A DNA stretch of 64,000 bases from Sphingomonas xanthus (GTDB lineage: Bacteria > Pseudomonadota > Alphaproteobacteria > Sphingomonadales > Sphingomonadaceae), in NCBI RefSeq assembly GCF_007998985.1, contig NZ_CP041659.1, positions 1,486,001 to 1,550,000 of the forward strand. Reading direction: 5' to 3'. The notes below the pieces were generated by a model that ran no database searches, was not told the origin of the DNA, and was given only the letters and a program-made list of their open reading frames with translations. Below, piece by piece: positions 8,900-19,045 of the stretch. A program made the translations under genes and the position numbers. The first letter of the stretch is position 1; the number at the start of each line of letters is the position of its first letter.

Positions 8900-9588
8900 G
8901 GCGCTTCTGGAAGACGGCGGAGGTCGTCGAGGCGAACGCGGGTTTTGGAATCTCGCTCGATGGCCGGAGAGTGAAAACCCCGGCCCGCGCCGACCTCACC
9001 GTTCCCGTGCGAGACTTGTCCGAGGCAATCGCCGCCGAATGGAACGGTTGCGGCGATTGCGTCGATCCGCGCGCCATGCCGATGACCGGCCTAGCCAATG
9101 CGGCGGTCGACCGGGTCGCACCCGATCGTGAAAGCTTTGCGCGGGGCCTCGCCCGCTACGCGGAAAGCGATCTTCTCTGCTACCGCGCCGAGGGTCCCGC
9201 GGCGCTGGTCGAACGGCAGGCCGAAAGCTGGGACACGCTGCTCGGTTGGGCGCGACGCCGCTATGACGTCGACTTTGCCTGCCAGCAGGGGGTGATGCAT
9301 GTCGCCCAGCCCAAGGAGACGATCGACAAGCTTGGCCATGCCGTTGCGTCGCTCGATCCGTTTCGGCTGGCCGCGCTGTCGCCGCTCGTGACGATCGGCG
9401 GTTCGCTGGTCGCCGCGCTGGCCGTCCTCGAAGCGATGATGCCGGCCGCCGAGGCATGGGATGCGGTTAGCCTCGATGATCAGTGGCAACTTGAACAATG
9501 GGGCATGGATAGCGAAGCTCTGGCTTCACTCGATGCGCGGCAGCGCGATTTCCTCGCCGCTGCCCGGTTCCTAGATTTGTTGCGGTGA
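8896..9588 (+). CDS. ATP12-family F1-ATPase assembly chaperone
   Basis: ATP12 proteins bind the alpha subunit of F1-ATPase during assembly; they occur in mitochondria and alphaproteobacteria. Visible signatures are GFGISLDGRRVKTPARADL near the start, AAEWNGCGDCVDPRAMPMTGLANAA in the middle, YRAEGPAALVERQAESWDTLL and the C-terminal DDQWQLEQWGMDSEA. The GTG at 8896 overlaps the upstream stop and gives the N-terminus VRRFWK usual for the family. Length about 230 residues is normal. The ATP synthase genes are not in this window. Confidence 0.88.
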   Translation: MRRFWKTAEVVEANAGFGISLDGRRVKTPARADLTVPVRDLSEAIAAEWNGCGDCVDPRAMPMTGLANAAVDRVAPDRESFARGLARYAESDLLCYRAEGPAALVERQAESWDTLLGWARRRYDVDFACQQGVMHVAQPKETIDKLGHAVASLDPFRLAALSPLVTIGGSLVAALAVLEAMMPAAEAWDAVSLDDQWQLEQWGMDSEALASLDARQRDFLAAARFLDLLR

Positions 9589-10236
9589 CCCGGCGACGAG
9601 GTCGCGCACGAAGCTGACCAGATGGGCCTGGCGCCAGCGCTTCAGCCGTTCGGCAGCGAGGATCGATCGTACCTCGGCCAGACATGAGTCCATGTCCTCG
9701 TTGACCAGGACATAATCATATTCGGCCCAGTGGCTGATCTCCGCCGCGGCGCGCTGCATCCGTCCGGCGATCACCGCGTCGCTATCGGTTCCCCGTTCGT
9801 GCAATCGCCGTTCGAGCTCGCCCATCGACGGGGGCAGAATGAATACCCGTACCAGATCCTCACCCATCGCCGCGTGAAGTTGCTGCGTGCCTTGCCAGTC
9901 GATATCGAACAGCACGTCGCGGCCGTCCTTCAACGCCGCCTTGATCGGCGCCTGCGGCGATCCATAATGATGGTCAAACACCGGTGCCCATTCTGCGAAC
10001 TCGCCGTCGGCGATCATTCGCTGGAACTCGCCCGGCTCGACGAAATGATAGTCCCGACCTTCAACCTCGCCGGGCCGCATCGGCCGGGTCGTTGCGCTGA
10101 CCGACATAGTTACATGGGGATCGGAATCGAGCAGCATCCGGCTGATCGTCGACTTTCCCGCGCCGGAGGGCGATGACAGGACGATGAGAAGGCCCCGGCG
10201 ACGGCGGGCGGGCTGAGAACGGGTCAGGTCGGCCAT
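9571..10236 (-). CDS. gmk: guanylate kinase
   Basis: Phosphorylates GMP to GDP with ATP. The P-loop SSPSGAGKST is near residue 22, followed by the GMP-binding TTRPMRPGEVEGRDYHFV region and the lid ERRLHERGTDSDAVIAGRM. Length 221 residues is normal. The gene converges with ATP12 and the two overlap by 18 bases at their 3' ends. Upstream (right side) lies the divergent phasin promoter region. Confidence 0.95.
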   Translation of the reverse strand: MADLTRSQPARRRRGLLIVLSSPSGAGKSTISRMLLDSDPHVTMSVSATTRPMRPGEVEGRDYHFVEPGEFQRMIADGEFAEWAPVFDHHYGSPQAPIKAALKDGRDVLFDIDWQGTQQLHAAMGEDLVRVFILPPSMGELERRLHERGTDSDAVIAGRMQRAAAEISHWAEYDYVLVNEDMDSCLAEVRSILAAERLKRWRQAHLVSFVRDLVAGSPQQI

Positions 10237-10285
10237 GCGTGCTGTTGGCGCGGCCTTGACGCGCCGTCAAGCAGGCAACCCCTGA

Positions 10286-10347
10286 TTGTGCAGCGCACAA
10301 AAACTCTTGATTTTCTTTGTGCGGTGCACTATTGTGCATTGCAGCAA
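10286..10347. promoter_or_regulatory. triple TTGTGC-N3-GCA repeat, candidate PhaR operator
   Basis: Three copies of one dyad sit in 62 bases: TTGTGCAGCGCACAA (10286-10300, perfect palindrome), TTGTGCGGTGCACTA (10317-10331) and TTGTGCATTGCAGCAA (10332-10347). They cover the presumed phasin promoter and end at its ribosome binding site. In Paracoccus and Rhodobacter the repressor PhaR binds TGC/GCA-rich dyads in front of phasin genes, so PhaR is the best candidate. No phaR is present in this window. Confidence 0.7.
10307..10335 (+). promoter_or_regulatory. candidate phasin promoter
   Basis: TTGATT (10307-10312) and TATTGT (10330-10335) are 17 bases apart, giving a plausible sigma70 promoter about 20 bases before the ribosome binding site AAAGGAG (10346-10352). 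The second and third TTGTGC dyads overlap the spacer and the -10, which fits repression by steric block. Read by eye only. Confidence 0.5.
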
Positions 10348-10359
10348 AGGAGTTTTGAC

Positions 10360-11094
10360 GTGGCTGACGAAACCAAGGTCCAAGAAAAGATGGAAACGGC
10401 AACTGCCGCAGTGGCGACGCCGGTAAAGGTGGAGGCCGCAGCGGTCCAGCCGACCGTCCAGGCGAAAGTCCTCAAGCCCGCCGCCAAGGCCGCAACCAAG
10501 GTTGCCAAGGCGACGGCCAAGGGCGTCGATGCCGTCAAGCAAGTCAACAAGCGCGCGGCCAAGAAGGTCAAGCGCGCCCGCAAGGCCGCTCCGGTGGCCC
10601 GTGCAACCAAGATCGAAGGAACCAAGTCCATGAATTATGATTTCAACCAGCTGTTCACCAGCTTCCAGCTTCCGGGCACCGAAAAAGTCCAGGCGCTGTT
10701 CGCCGACGCCGGCGAGCGCAGCCAGGCCTATGTTGCCAAGTCGCAGAAGGCCGCCGAAGAAATGACCGACCTCGCCAAGGCGAACGTCGAGGCTTTCGTC
10801 GAAGCGGGCAAGATCGCTGCGACCGGCGCCAAGGCCATTGGCCAGGACGTCATTGCGTCGGGCCGTGAGGGCGTCGAGCAGGCGTCGGACGCGATGAAGA
10901 CGCTGGCGGAAGCCAAGTCGCCGGCGGAATTCTTCCAGATCCAGTCGGAACTGGCCCGCGCCTCGTTCGACCGCTTCGTCGCCGAAAGCTCGAAGCTGAC
11001 CGAGCGCGTCGTCAAGCTGGCCGGCGAAACTGCCGAGCCGCTGCAGACCCGCGCCAGCCTCAACGCCGAGCGCGTTAACACTCTGGTTGCCTGA
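10360..11094 (+). CDS. phasin family protein with Ala/Lys-rich N-terminal extension
   Basis: Phasins coat PHA granules. The GTG at 10360 lies 7 bases after AAAGGAG and is preferred over an upstream in-frame ATG that falls inside the operator repeats. Residues 1-90 are a low-complexity Ala/Lys/Val stretch resembling a PhaF/histone-like tail. The phasin domain follows from about residue 88 ([21 protein letters not shown]) to the end, mostly amphipathic helix with [20 protein letters not shown] and [15 protein letters not shown] strong terminator follows. The basic tail could tether granules to DNA, by analogy with PhaF (inference). Confidence 0.85.
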   Translation: MADETKVQEKMETATAAVATPVKVEAAAVQPTVQAKVLKPAAKAATKVAKATAKGVDAVKQVNKRAAKKVKRARKAAPVARATKIEGTKSMNYDFNQLFTSFQLPGTEKVQALFADAGERSQAYVAKSQKAAEEMTDLAKANVEAFVEAGKIAATGAKAIGQDVIASGREGVEQASDAMKTLAEAKSPAEFFQIQSELARASFDRFVAESSKLTERVVKLAGETAEPLQTRASLNAERVNTLVA

Positions 11095-11127
11095 CCTCTC
11101 CCCCTCTTTGTGAAGGCAACCCTGTTC

Positions 11128-11176
11128 GCGGTCGTCCCTCAGCCTTACAGGCTGCGGGGCGGCCGCTTTTCTTTTC
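11128..11176 (+). terminator. rho-independent terminator after the phasin gene
   Basis: A long GC-rich hairpin (arms 11128-11144 and 11150-11166, loop TTACA, one mismatch and two wobble pairs) is followed by TTTTCTTTT. It lies 33 bases after the phasin stop and would insulate clpS. Confidence 0.8.
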
Positions 11177-11237
11177 GGGACAGGCGGCACCAGCCTCCTT
11201 GCGGCGCGTTGCGCCGTTGCCATATTTTAGGGCGACA

Positions 11238-11594
11238 ATGACAGACCAACCGATTCTCATGGCCGGCGACGAACCGGGGCAGGGCGACGGCCTCGACGAT
11301 ATCGAGACCGGCGTTGTCACGCGCACCCGGCCCAGGACGAAGAAGCCCTCCAATTATAAAGTGCTGATGCTCAACGACGATTATACGCCGATGGAATTCG
11401 TCGTACTCGTCCTGCAGCGCTATTTCTCGATGGATCTTGAAGACGCGACCCGGGTCATGCTCCAGGTCCATCAGCAGGGCGTCGCCGTATGCGGCGTGTT
11501 CACCTATGAAGTTGCCGAGACCAAGGTCAGCCAAGTGATCGACTTCGCGCGGGAGAACCAGCACCCGCTTCAGTGCACGCTCGAAAAAGCCTGA
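11238..11594 (+). CDS. clpS: ATP-dependent Clp protease adaptor ClpS
   Basis: Delivers N-end-rule substrates to ClpAP. The core ([47 protein letters not shown]) contains the conserved NDDYTPM and HxxG elements used for N-degron binding. The ATG at 11238 has an AGGG box just upstream and gives 118 residues; an earlier ATG at 11199 is possible but adds a non-conserved leader. The acidic N-terminal tail is typical. clpA is not in the window. Confidence 0.92.
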   Translation: MTDQPILMAGDEPGQGDGLDDIETGVVTRTRPRTKKPSNYKVLMLNDDYTPMEFVVLVLQRYFSMDLEDATRVMLQVHQQGVAVCGVFTYEVAETKVSQVIDFARENQHPLQCTLEKA

Positions 11595-11632
11595 CATCTT
11601 GTGAGTCTCGTCGGGTGCGCTAAAGCCCGCCG

Positions 11633-12916
11633 ATGGATTCCATTCGCATTACCGGGGGAAAGCGCCTCGAAGGCAAAATCCCCATCTCCGGGGCGAAGAA
11701 CAGCGCGCTGACGCTTCTTCCCTGCGCACTGCTCACCGAAGAAAAGCTGACCCTGACCAACCTGCCGCGGTTGGCCGACGTCGACAATTTCTCGCATTTG
11801 CTGAACGAGCTTGGCGCTTCGACCAAGGTCGCCGCGCTGAAAAAGGGCGAGATTGGCCGGCGAATGACGCTGGAGGCGGACGAGATCGCCTCGACCGTCG
11901 CGCCCTATGACATGGTCCGCAAGATGCGCGCCTCGATCCTGGTGCTCGGGCCGATGCTCGCACGGGCAGGGGAATCGACCGTTTCGCTGCCCGGCGGCTG
12001 CGCAATCGGTGACCGACCGATCGACCTTCACCTCGAAGCGCTGAAGGCGCTGGGCGCGGAGATCGAGTTGGCTGCCGGCTATGTCAAAGCCAGCGCTCCC
12101 AAGGGCAGGCTTCCCGGCGGCGATTACAGCTTCCCGGTGGTTTCCGTCGGCGCGACCGAAAATGCGGTGATGGCCGCGGTCCTGGCGACCGGCAGCAGCC
12201 AGCTGTTCAATGCTGCGCGAGAGCCGGAAATTGTCGACCTATGCAACCTGTTGGTGGCGATGGGCGCCAAGATCGAAGGGATCGGTTCGTCGCACCTGAC
12301 TATCGACGGGGTCGAGGGCCTGAATGGATGCACCTATGCCGTCATGCCCGACCGTATCGAAGCAGGAAGCTATGCCTGCGCTGCGGGGATCACAGGCGGT
12401 TCGATCGAGCTGGTCGGCGCCAGGCCATCAGACATGCTGGCGATCACCAACGCGCTGGCGGCAGCCGGACTCGTCATCGAAATGACCCATAACGGCATGA
12501 AGGTTACCGCCGACAAGCCGCTCAGGCCGCTGGCGATCTCGACTGCGCCCTATCCGGGTTTCCCGACCGACATGCAGGCTCAGTTCATGGCCATGCTGTG
12601 CCTGGCGCAGGGCGAAAGCTTCCTTGAGGAAACCATCTTCGAAAATCGCTACATGCACGTACCCGAGCTTCGCCGCATGGGCGCGAGCATCGATGTGCGG
12701 GGCCGCTCAGCGATCGTCCATGGTGTCGCTGGCCTGACCGGGGCACAGGTAATGGCCACGGACTTGCGCGCCTCGATGAGCCTGGTGCTGGCCGGCCTCG
12801 CCGCCGAAGGCGAGACCGAGGTGCTGCGCGTCTATCATCTCGACCGCGGCTATGAGCGGCTCGAGGAGAAGCTCAGCGCGGTCGGCGCGAAGATCGAACG
12901 CGTCAGCGCGACCTAG
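11633..12916 (+). CDS. murA: UDP-N-acetylglucosamine 1-carboxyvinyltransferase
   Basis: First committed step of peptidoglycan synthesis: transfers enolpyruvate from PEP to UDP-GlcNAc. The product has 427 residues with the two-domain EPSP-synthase-like fold. Visible landmarks are [21 protein letters not shown] at the start, [17 protein letters not shown], the loop [15 protein letters not shown] whose Cys is the fosfomycin target, and the C-terminal [17 protein letters not shown]. All expected residues are present. It converges with the amidohydrolase, overlapping it by 4 bases. Confidence 0.96.
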   Translation: MDSIRITGGKRLEGKIPISGAKNSALTLLPCALLTEEKLTLTNLPRLADVDNFSHLLNELGASTKVAALKKGEIGRRMTLEADEIASTVAPYDMVRKMRASILVLGPMLARAGESTVSLPGGCAIGDRPIDLHLEALKALGAEIELAAGYVKASAPKGRLPGGDYSFPVVSVGATENAVMAAVLATGSSQLFNAAREPEIVDLCNLLVAMGAKIEGIGSSHLTIDGVEGLNGCTYAVMPDRIEAGSYACAAGITGGSIELVGARPSDMLAITNALAAAGLVIEMTHNGMKVTADKPLRPLAISTAPYPGFPTDMQAQFMAMLCLAQGESFLEETIFENRYMHVPELRRMGASIDVRGRSAIVHGVAGLTGAQVMATDLRASMSLVLAGLAAEGETEVLRVYHLDRGYERLEEKLSAVGAKIERVSAT

Positions 12917-14241
12917 TCGACTATCGTCAGCTGCCGTGCGCCACCTTGCTTGTGCACGCGGCCCGATTTCATCACGAAGCCGACGCTTTCGAGCAGCCGG
13001 ATGTTGGCCGTCGGGTCGCCGTCGACGGCAATGATGTCGGCATCCTTGCCGGCAGCAATCGTGCCGACCCGCGACGACACGCCCAGCAGTTCTGCCGCAT
13101 CGACAGTCGCCGATCGAATCGCGATCGCCGGGGCCATGCCGTTCTTGACCATCAGCGCAAACTCCTCGGCGTTTCGACCGTGCGGGCTGACCCCGGTGTC
13201 GGTGCCGAAGGCGATCTTGACGCCGCTGCGGATCGCCTGCGCAAAACTTTTCTCGGCATTGCCTGCGGCCAGCCGGGCTTTCTCAAATTGGGCGGGGGTC
13301 AGTGCGCCGCGCTGCCCGTCAGCAAGCGCCGCCGCCGGGGCGAGGAGGGTCGGGACATAATAGGCGCCCGTCTGCGCATAAAGGCGGAAGGTTTCGGCGT
13401 TGGTAAACGTGCCATGCTCGATCGAGTCTACGCCGGCGCTCAGGGCGGCATTGATCCCGTCGACCCCATGGGCGTGGGCCGCGACCTTGCGACCGAAGCT
13501 TTTGGCAGTGCTGACCGCGGCGCGGATCTCGTCGTCCATCATCTGCTGGTTTAGGCCACCGGGGACGTTCGAAAGGACGCCGCCGGTCGCCATGATCTTG
13601 ATCACGTCAGCGCCGTGGCCGACCTGTTCGCGGACCGCGCGGCGGCAATCGTCGGCGCCGTTGCAAACGTTCCGAGGGTTGGCGACGGCCAGGCTGGAAT
13701 CGCGATTACGCAGATTGCGCGGGTCGCCATGACCGCCGCTGACCGACACGCCGAGCCCTGCGGCGATAATCGTCGGGCCGCCGACCATGCCGTTGTTGAT
13801 CGCGTCGCGCAGCGACAGGATCAGGCGTGGATCGCCGCCAAGGTCGCGGACGGTTGTGAAGCCGGCCTGCAGCGTCTTTCGGGCATTGGCCAAGGCGATA
13901 TAGGCATTATCCTCGCTATCGAGCGAATTTTCTTGAAGCCGCGCCTGCAATCGGTCGTCGAGGCCGCGAAGGTGCACATGGCTGTCGATCAGGCCCGGCA
14001 TGACAGTCGCGCTACGCAGGTCGATGACCCGTGCGCCGGGGACCTCGGCGAAACCGGGCTGGACCGCTTCGATCGTCCGCCCGCGCACGATCACACTGGC
14101 GTTCCGCATTGGCGCCTTGCCGGGCTCGGCCATCAGCGTGCCGGCATGAATCACAGTCAGCGGTTCGGACTGCTGCGCTGCGCCGGGCACGGCGAGGGCG
14201 AGGGCCGCCGCAGTGGCGGTGAGGCGGGCGACAAGCTGCAT
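12913..14241 (-). CDS. exported amidohydrolase-family protein (prolidase-like)
   Basis: A 442-residue metal-dependent amidohydrolase with a signal peptide (first 22 residues, ending AVPGAAQQ), so it acts in the periplasm. Metal-binding elements are [12 protein letters not shown] (about residue 84), the lysine region [13 protein letters not shown] (about 212), [18 protein letters not shown] and [10 protein letters not shown]. This group includes Xaa-Pro dipeptidases and imidazolonepropionase-like enzymes; the substrate cannot be told from sequence. It is the last gene of a same-strand run after the efflux pair and DUF445. Confidence 0.85.
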   Translation of the reverse strand: MQLVARLTATAAALALAVPGAAQQSEPLTVIHAGTLMAEPGKAPMRNASVIVRGRTIEAVQPGFAEVPGARVIDLRSATVMPGLIDSHVHLRGLDDRLQARLQENSLDSEDNAYIALANARKTLQAGFTTVRDLGGDPRLILSLRDAINNGMVGGPTIIAAGLGVSVSGGHGDPRNLRNRDSSLAVANPRNVCNGADDCRRAVREQVGHGADVIKIMATGGVLSNVPGGLNQQMMDDEIRAAVSTAKSFGRKVAAHAHGVDGINAALSAGVDSIEHGTFTNAETFRLYAQTGAYYVPTLLAPAAALADGQRGALTPAQFEKARLAAGNAEKSFAQAIRSGVKIAFGTDTGVSPHGRNAEEFALMVKNGMAPAIAIRSATVDAAELLGVSSRVGTIAAGKDADIIAVDGDPTANIRLLESVGFVMKSGRVHKQGGARQLTIVD

Positions 14242-14303
14242 GGAATTCTCCCCTGATCGAATTGCCGATCAATGGAGCCGGTTGGCCGGCCGGTTGCAAG
14301 TCC

Positions 14304-15572
14304 TCAGATGGCGTCGACGGCGTGAAGCGCCAGCCCGACCAACCCACCGACCAGCGTCCCGTTGATGCGGATATATTGGAGGTCGCGCCCGACCGTCGTT
14401 TCGAGCCGGTTGGTGATCGTCTGGGCATCCCAGCGGCGGACGGTCTCGCTGACCAGCTTGACGATCGACCCGCCATAGCTGGCGGCCATGCCAGACACAG
14501 CGCGGCGGGCGAACATGTTGATCGCCGATTTGAGCCGCGCGTCTTGTTCGAGACTGTGCCCCATCGACTGGAGCACTTCGCCGAGCTTGCCTGCCATCGC
14601 CGCGTCCGGGTTGCGGGCTGCGCGGATCATCGCCTCGCGCCCCCGTTCCCACAGCGTGTCGAGCCAAAGGGAGACTGACCGGTTGTCCAGCAGCTCCAGC
14701 TTGATCGCCTCGACCCGGGCCCGAGTCTCGGGCTTGGTCTGGAGGTCGTTGGCAAGTTGGGCGAGCGCTTCTTCGATCTTGATCCTGACCGGATGGGCGG
14801 GGTCGGTGTGCATGTCTGCGCTCAGCTTGCGCAGTCCATCGACGATCGCGTCGGCCAGCTTGGCATCGAGCCCGGCAAGCTTGAGCACCCAGTTGGCCCG
14901 CTTGTGGACCATGTCCCGGATCAATCCCTCATTGGCGTCCAGCGCCCGGGCGGTCCAGCGGATCGCCGCCTCGAGCATCGGCACGTGCCGGTCCTCGTTG
15001 ATCGCCGAGGCCAACGCATGGCCGAGCAGCGGTGACATCTCCATCTTGCGCACCCGCGCCGAAATGGCGGCTTTCACCAATCCTCCCAGCCGTTCCTGGT
15101 CGAGGCTTTCGAACAGGTCAGCAATGAGGCGGCTTGCGCCCTGCCGAATGCGGTTTTCCTCTCCCTGCGGCGCCTGCAGGAAGCGGCCTGCTGCGCCGGC
15201 GAGGTCGATGTTGCGCATGCGGCGCGCAACCACGGGCGCAATGAGGAAATTTTCCTTCAGGAAATTCGCCAGCGCTTCGCCGATTCGGTCCTTGTTGCGG
15301 GGAATAATCGCGGTGTGGGGGATGGGCAGGCCGAGCGGATGGCGGAACAGCGCGGTAACGGCGAACCAGTCGGCCAGCCCACCGACCATCGCCGCCTCGG
15401 CAAAAGCCTTAACATAGCCGACCCAGGAATAGGCAGCTTCAAACTGGCGACTGACCAGGAATACCGCAGCCATCAGGAGCAGCAGTCCGGTCGCGGCGAC
15501 CTTCATGCCGGTTGCGCCTGGCTGCGCCGGGTTGAAGCGGGACAGGGCTGGCTGACGAGGAGGCGGCGTCAT
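14304..15572 (-). CDS. DUF445 family membrane-anchored protein
   Basis: A protein of about 422 residues. A proline-rich N-terminus leads into a membrane segment (MKVAATGLLLLMAAVFLVSRQF) and the DUF445 block SWVGYVKAFAEAAMVGGLADWFAVTALFRHPLGLPIPHTAIIP. A long helical middle region follows, and a second hydrophobic segment near the C-terminus (RINGTLVGGLVGLALHAV) closes the family pattern. Function unknown. The ATG at 15572 is used because earlier starts would run into the preceding efflux gene. Confidence 0.85.
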   Translation of the reverse strand: MTPPPRQPALSRFNPAQPGATGMKVAATGLLLLMAAVFLVSRQFEAAYSWVGYVKAFAEAAMVGGLADWFAVTALFRHPLGLPIPHTAIIPRNKDRIGEALANFLKENFLIAPVVARRMRNIDLAGAAGRFLQAPQGEENRIRQGASRLIADLFESLDQERLGGLVKAAISARVRKMEMSPLLGHALASAINEDRHVPMLEAAIRWTARALDANEGLIRDMVHKRANWVLKLAGLDAKLADAIVDGLRKLSADMHTDPAHPVRIKIEEALAQLANDLQTKPETRARVEAIKLELLDNRSVSLWLDTLWERGREAMIRAARNPDAAMAGKLGEVLQSMGHSLEQDARLKSAINMFARRAVSGMAASYGGSIVKLVSETVRRWDAQTITNRLETTVGRDLQYIRINGTLVGGLVGLALHAVDAI

Positions 15573-15603
15573 CACCGCCACTCTAGCCTGCCCTGCGGCG
15601 ATG

Positions 15604-18600
15604 TCACTCCGCCGGTTGCGGAGCGGCCTCGCCGCCGGTCGCATGGTCGGGATCGTAGGTGAGGACCCGGGTCCGCAGCCACGGGCCGACCCGCTTCTCC
15701 AGTCCGTCGGCGAGGCTGAAGCCCGCGGGTACGATGAGCAAGGTCAGCAGGGTCGACAGCAGCAGGCCGCCGATCACCACCGTGCCCATTGGCGCGCGCC
15801 ACGCGCCGTCGCCCGACAGGGAAATGGCGGTCGGCACCATGCCGGCAACCATCGCCACGGTGGTCATGACGATCGGCTGGGCGCGCTTGTGCCCGGCTTC
15901 CATCAATGCCTCGAACTTGGGAGTTCCGCGATCCATCTCCTCGATCGCAAAGTCGATCAGCAAAATGGAGTTTTTGGCGACGATCCCGAACAGCATCAGC
16001 ACGCCGATAAACACCGGCATCGACAGCGGTTGACCGATCAGCGCGAGCGCGAGCAGTCCGCCAAGCGGCGCCAGAAGCAGGGAGCCCATGTTGACCAGCG
16101 GGGACATGAAGCGCTTGTAGAGCAATACGAGCACCGCAAAGACCAGCAAGATGCCGGAAGCCAGCGCGATGCCGAAGCTTTGCATCATTTCCTGCTGCCA
16201 TTCATCCTCGCCAAAGGGCGCGTTGGACACGCCGGCAGGCAGGTTGGCCATCGTCGGAAGCGCGTTGATCTTCTTCATCGCGTCGCTCTTGACCACGCCA
16301 GGGGCAAGATCGGCGCCGACGAAGATTCGGCGGCTCTGGTTGTAACGCTGTATCGAGGTTGGGCCCGATCCGAAGCGGATCGTTGCCACTCGGCTAAGCG
16401 GCACGCTGCCGCCGGTCGCGGTCGGGACCGGTAGGTTGCGGATCGTTTCGAGGTCGCGGCGCGAATTTTCGGGCAGCATCACGCGGATCGGCACCTGGCG
16501 ATCCGAAAGCGAAAATTTCGCGCTGTTCTGGTTGATGTCGCCCATCGTCGCGATGCGAATCGTTTGGCTCAGTGCGGCGGTCGTCACCCCCAGCTGCGCC
16601 GCGAGGTCCAACTGCGGCTCGATCAGCAGTTCGGGCCGGCGAAGGTCGGCGTTGATGCGCGGTGCCCGGACTTCGGGAATCCCGCTCATCTCGGAAACCA
16701 GTTTGCTCGCGGTGTTGTTGAGTAGGATCGGATCCGACCCCGACAACATGATCGAGATGTCGCGCCCGGTTCCGCCTCCGCCCGATTGCGACATGAAGTT
16801 CACCCGTGCGTCGGCGACCTGGGCCAACTGCGGCGTGATGTCCCGCTCATAATCGATGCTGGTCCGCTCGCGGTCCTTGCGCAGCGTGATGAAAATGGAG
16901 GCATTGCCTTCGCGGATGCTCTGCAATGCGGTTAGCGTCTCGGGCTGGGCATTGATGATCTCGGCGACCTTGTCGGCAACCTTTTCGGTCTGCTGGATCG
17001 TGGTCCCCGGCAGCATCTCGATCCGAACCCGGCTGAAATCCGAATTGGTGGTTGGGAAGAACTGCGTCGGCAGCGCCATGAACATGCCAATCGTCGCCAG
17101 GAACGACAAAAGGCCGATGCCCATGATCCAGATCCGATGGTCGCGAAGACGCGCGCCAACCCGCTGCCAGACGTAGGAGGACCATGCGCCGAACTGCGTT
17201 TCGCCTCGCCCGCGTACGGCGTTCCAGATGGCACCAAAGATCAGGGTCAGGAGAAGGCCGACGATCATGCCGAAAGGCAGGGCGACCAGCAGGCCCATGG
17301 CGATCTTGCCGCCGCTGATCCCGGCTTCGGCCGCGTCCGCAGCATCAGCTTGCGGCTGCGGTGCGAAGATGACCATCACCGCCACCAGCACGCCGAGCAC
17401 CAGGGCAAAGCTGAAATAACTCGCCTTCTTCGGAGTGCGAACGATTGCCGCCCGCATTTCCTTGGCCCGCTTGTTGTTCAACGACCAGCGAAGGATCGTC
17501 ATGTACCGATCCATCATCCAGCCCTCGCCATGGGATTCCTGGCCATGGGCCTTGAGGAAATAGGCCGCGACCATGGGTGTTATCATTCGCGCCACGGCCA
17601 GGCTGGCGAGCACCGCCGCGCAGACGGTCAGGCCGAAGTTCTTGAAGAACTGGCCGGACACGCCGGGCATCAGCCCCACCGGAAGGAATACGGCGACGAT
17701 CGAGAAGGTTGTGGCGACCACCGCGAGGCCGATTTCGTCGGCCGCATCGATCGATGCCTGATAGGCGGACTTGCCCATGCGCATGTGCCGGACGATATTT
17801 TCGATCTCGACGATGGCGTCGTCGACCAGCACGCCGGCCACAAGTCCGAGGGCGAGTAGCGACAGCGAATTGAGCGTGAAGCCCATCAGGTCCATGAACC
17901 AGAATGTCGGAATGGCCGACAGCGGGATGGCCAGCGCCGAGATGACCGTCGCCCGCATGTCGCGCAGGAACAGAAACACAACCAGCACCGCGAGCACCGC
18001 GCCCTCGATCATCGCCAGCATGGAGCTGTTGTACTGGCCCTTGGTATAGTCGACGCTGTTGAACAATTGGGTGAACTGGACTCCGGGATTGTCCTTTTCG
18101 ATCTGCCGCAACGCCTTGGTTGCGTCGTCGAACACCGTCACGTCCGACGCGCCCTTGGCGCGCGCCAGGGAAAAGTTGACGACCTGGCTGCCGCGGATCT
18201 TGCCGATCCGGCGCTGCTCACCAAAGCTGTCGCTCACGCTGGCAATGTCCGCCAACTGCACCGTCCGCCCATTGCCTAAGGCGATTTGCGTTTGCGACAG
18301 CGTATAGGCGTCGGGGGCATTGCCGAGCACCCGTACCGACTGCCGGGACCCGGCGATTTCGGCGCGGCCGCCAGCGGCATTGATGTTTAGCGTCCGCAGC
18401 GCGTTGTTGACCTGCGCGGCGGTGACGCCGAGCGATTGCATCCGCGCCGGATCGAGGATCACCCGGATTTCGCGATCGACCCCGCCATTGCGCTCTACCT
18501 GGGCCATGCCCTCGACGGCCAGAAGCCGCTTGGCAACCGTATCATCGACGAACCAGCTCAATTGTTCGATTGTCTTGTCGGGCGCCGACACAGCGAAATA

Positions 18601-19026
18601 AGCGATCGGCTGGCTCGACGTCGTCTGCTTCTCGACAAAGGGCTCGAGAATGCCGTCGGGCAATTCGCCGCGCACCTGGTCGACGGCATTCTTCACTTCG
18701 TTGACCGACTGGTTGATGTCCGTGCCGATTTCAAATTCGACGACGGTCGTCGACGAACCTTCCGAGGCTGTCGAGCTGATCGACCGGACCCCCGGCAAGG
18801 TGCGGACCGAGGATTCGACCAGCTGGGTAATCTGGTTCTCGATTTCGGTCGGCGCAGCACCAGGCTGGGCTATCGAGGCGATGACCACCGGGAATTCGAT
18901 GTCCGGATTGTCTTGGACGTCCATCCGCATGAACGCGACCAGCCCGGCCAGCGTCAGGGCGATGAACAGGACGATCGGAACGACCGGGTTGCGGATTGAC
19001 CAGGCCGAGATGTTTCTAAAGTTCAT
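15604..19026 (-). CDS. RND efflux transporter permease (AcrB/MexF type)
   Basis: Inner-membrane proton-driven pump component. The start [20 protein letters not shown] at 19026 is typical; longer versions overlap the adaptor gene. Family landmarks include [18 protein letters not shown] with the proton-relay Asp pair near residues 402-403, [11 protein letters not shown] and the C-terminal repeat. Length 1140 residues exceeds the usual 1030-1050. The excess is a segment at about residues 531-610 between membrane helices 6 and 7, which itself holds two hydrophobic stretches (about 537-554 and 576-600). No outer-membrane channel gene is adjacent. Confidence 0.93.
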   Translation of the reverse strand: MNFRNISAWSIRNPVVPIVLFIALTLAGLVAFMRMDVQDNPDIEFPVVIASIAQPGAAPTEIENQITQLVESSVRTLPGVRSISSTASEGSSTTVVEFEIGTDINQSVNEVKNAVDQVRGELPDGILEPFVEKQTTSSQPIAYFAVSAPDKTIEQLSWFVDDTVAKRLLAVEGMAQVERNGGVDREIRVILDPARMQSLGVTAAQVNNALRTLNINAAGGRAEIAGSRQSVRVLGNAPDAYTLSQTQIALGNGRTVQLADIASVSDSFGEQRRIGKIRGSQVVNFSLARAKGASDVTVFDDATKALRQIEKDNPGVQFTQLFNSVDYTKGQYNSSMLAMIEGAVLAVLVVFLFLRDMRATVISALAIPLSAIPTFWFMDLMGFTLNSLSLLALGLVAGVLVDDAIVEIENIVRHMRMGKSAYQASIDAADEIGLAVVATTFSIVAVFLPVGLMPGVSGQFFKNFGLTVCAAVLASLAVARMITPMVAAYFLKAHGQESHGEGWMMDRYMTILRWSLNNKRAKEMRAAIVRTPKKASYFSFALVLGVLVAVMVIFAPQPQADAADAAEAGISGGKIAMGLLVALPFGMIVGLLLTLIFGAIWNAVRGRGETQFGAWSSYVWQRVGARLRDHRIWIMGIGLLSFLATIGMFMALPTQFFPTTNSDFSRVRIEMLPGTTIQQTEKVADKVAEIINAQPETLTALQSIREGNASIFITLRKDRERTSIDYERDITPQLAQVADARVNFMSQSGGGGTGRDISIMLSGSDPILLNNTASKLVSEMSGIPEVRAPRINADLRRPELLIEPQLDLAAQLGVTTAALSQTIRIATMGDINQNSAKFSLSDRQVPIRVMLPENSRRDLETIRNLPVPTATGGSVPLSRVATIRFGSGPTSIQRYNQSRRIFVGADLAPGVVKSDAMKKINALPTMANLPAGVSNAPFGEDEWQQEMMQSFGIALASGILLVFAVLVLLYKRFMSPLVNMGSLLLAPLGGLLALALIGQPLSMPVFIGVLMLFGIVAKNSILLIDFAIEEMDRGTPKFEALMEAGHKRAQPIVMTTVAMVAGMVPTAISLSGDGAWRAPMGTVVIGGLLLSTLLTLLIVPAGFSLADGLEKRVGPWLRTRVLTYDPDHATGGEAAPQPAE

Positions 19027-19045
19027 GCGACGAGCCCCGGACGAA

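Noticed and set aside
10267..11223. Minus-strand frame opposite the phasin gene
   Set aside because: Phasin signatures, ribosome binding site and promoter are on the plus strand; the opposite frame is GC shadow.
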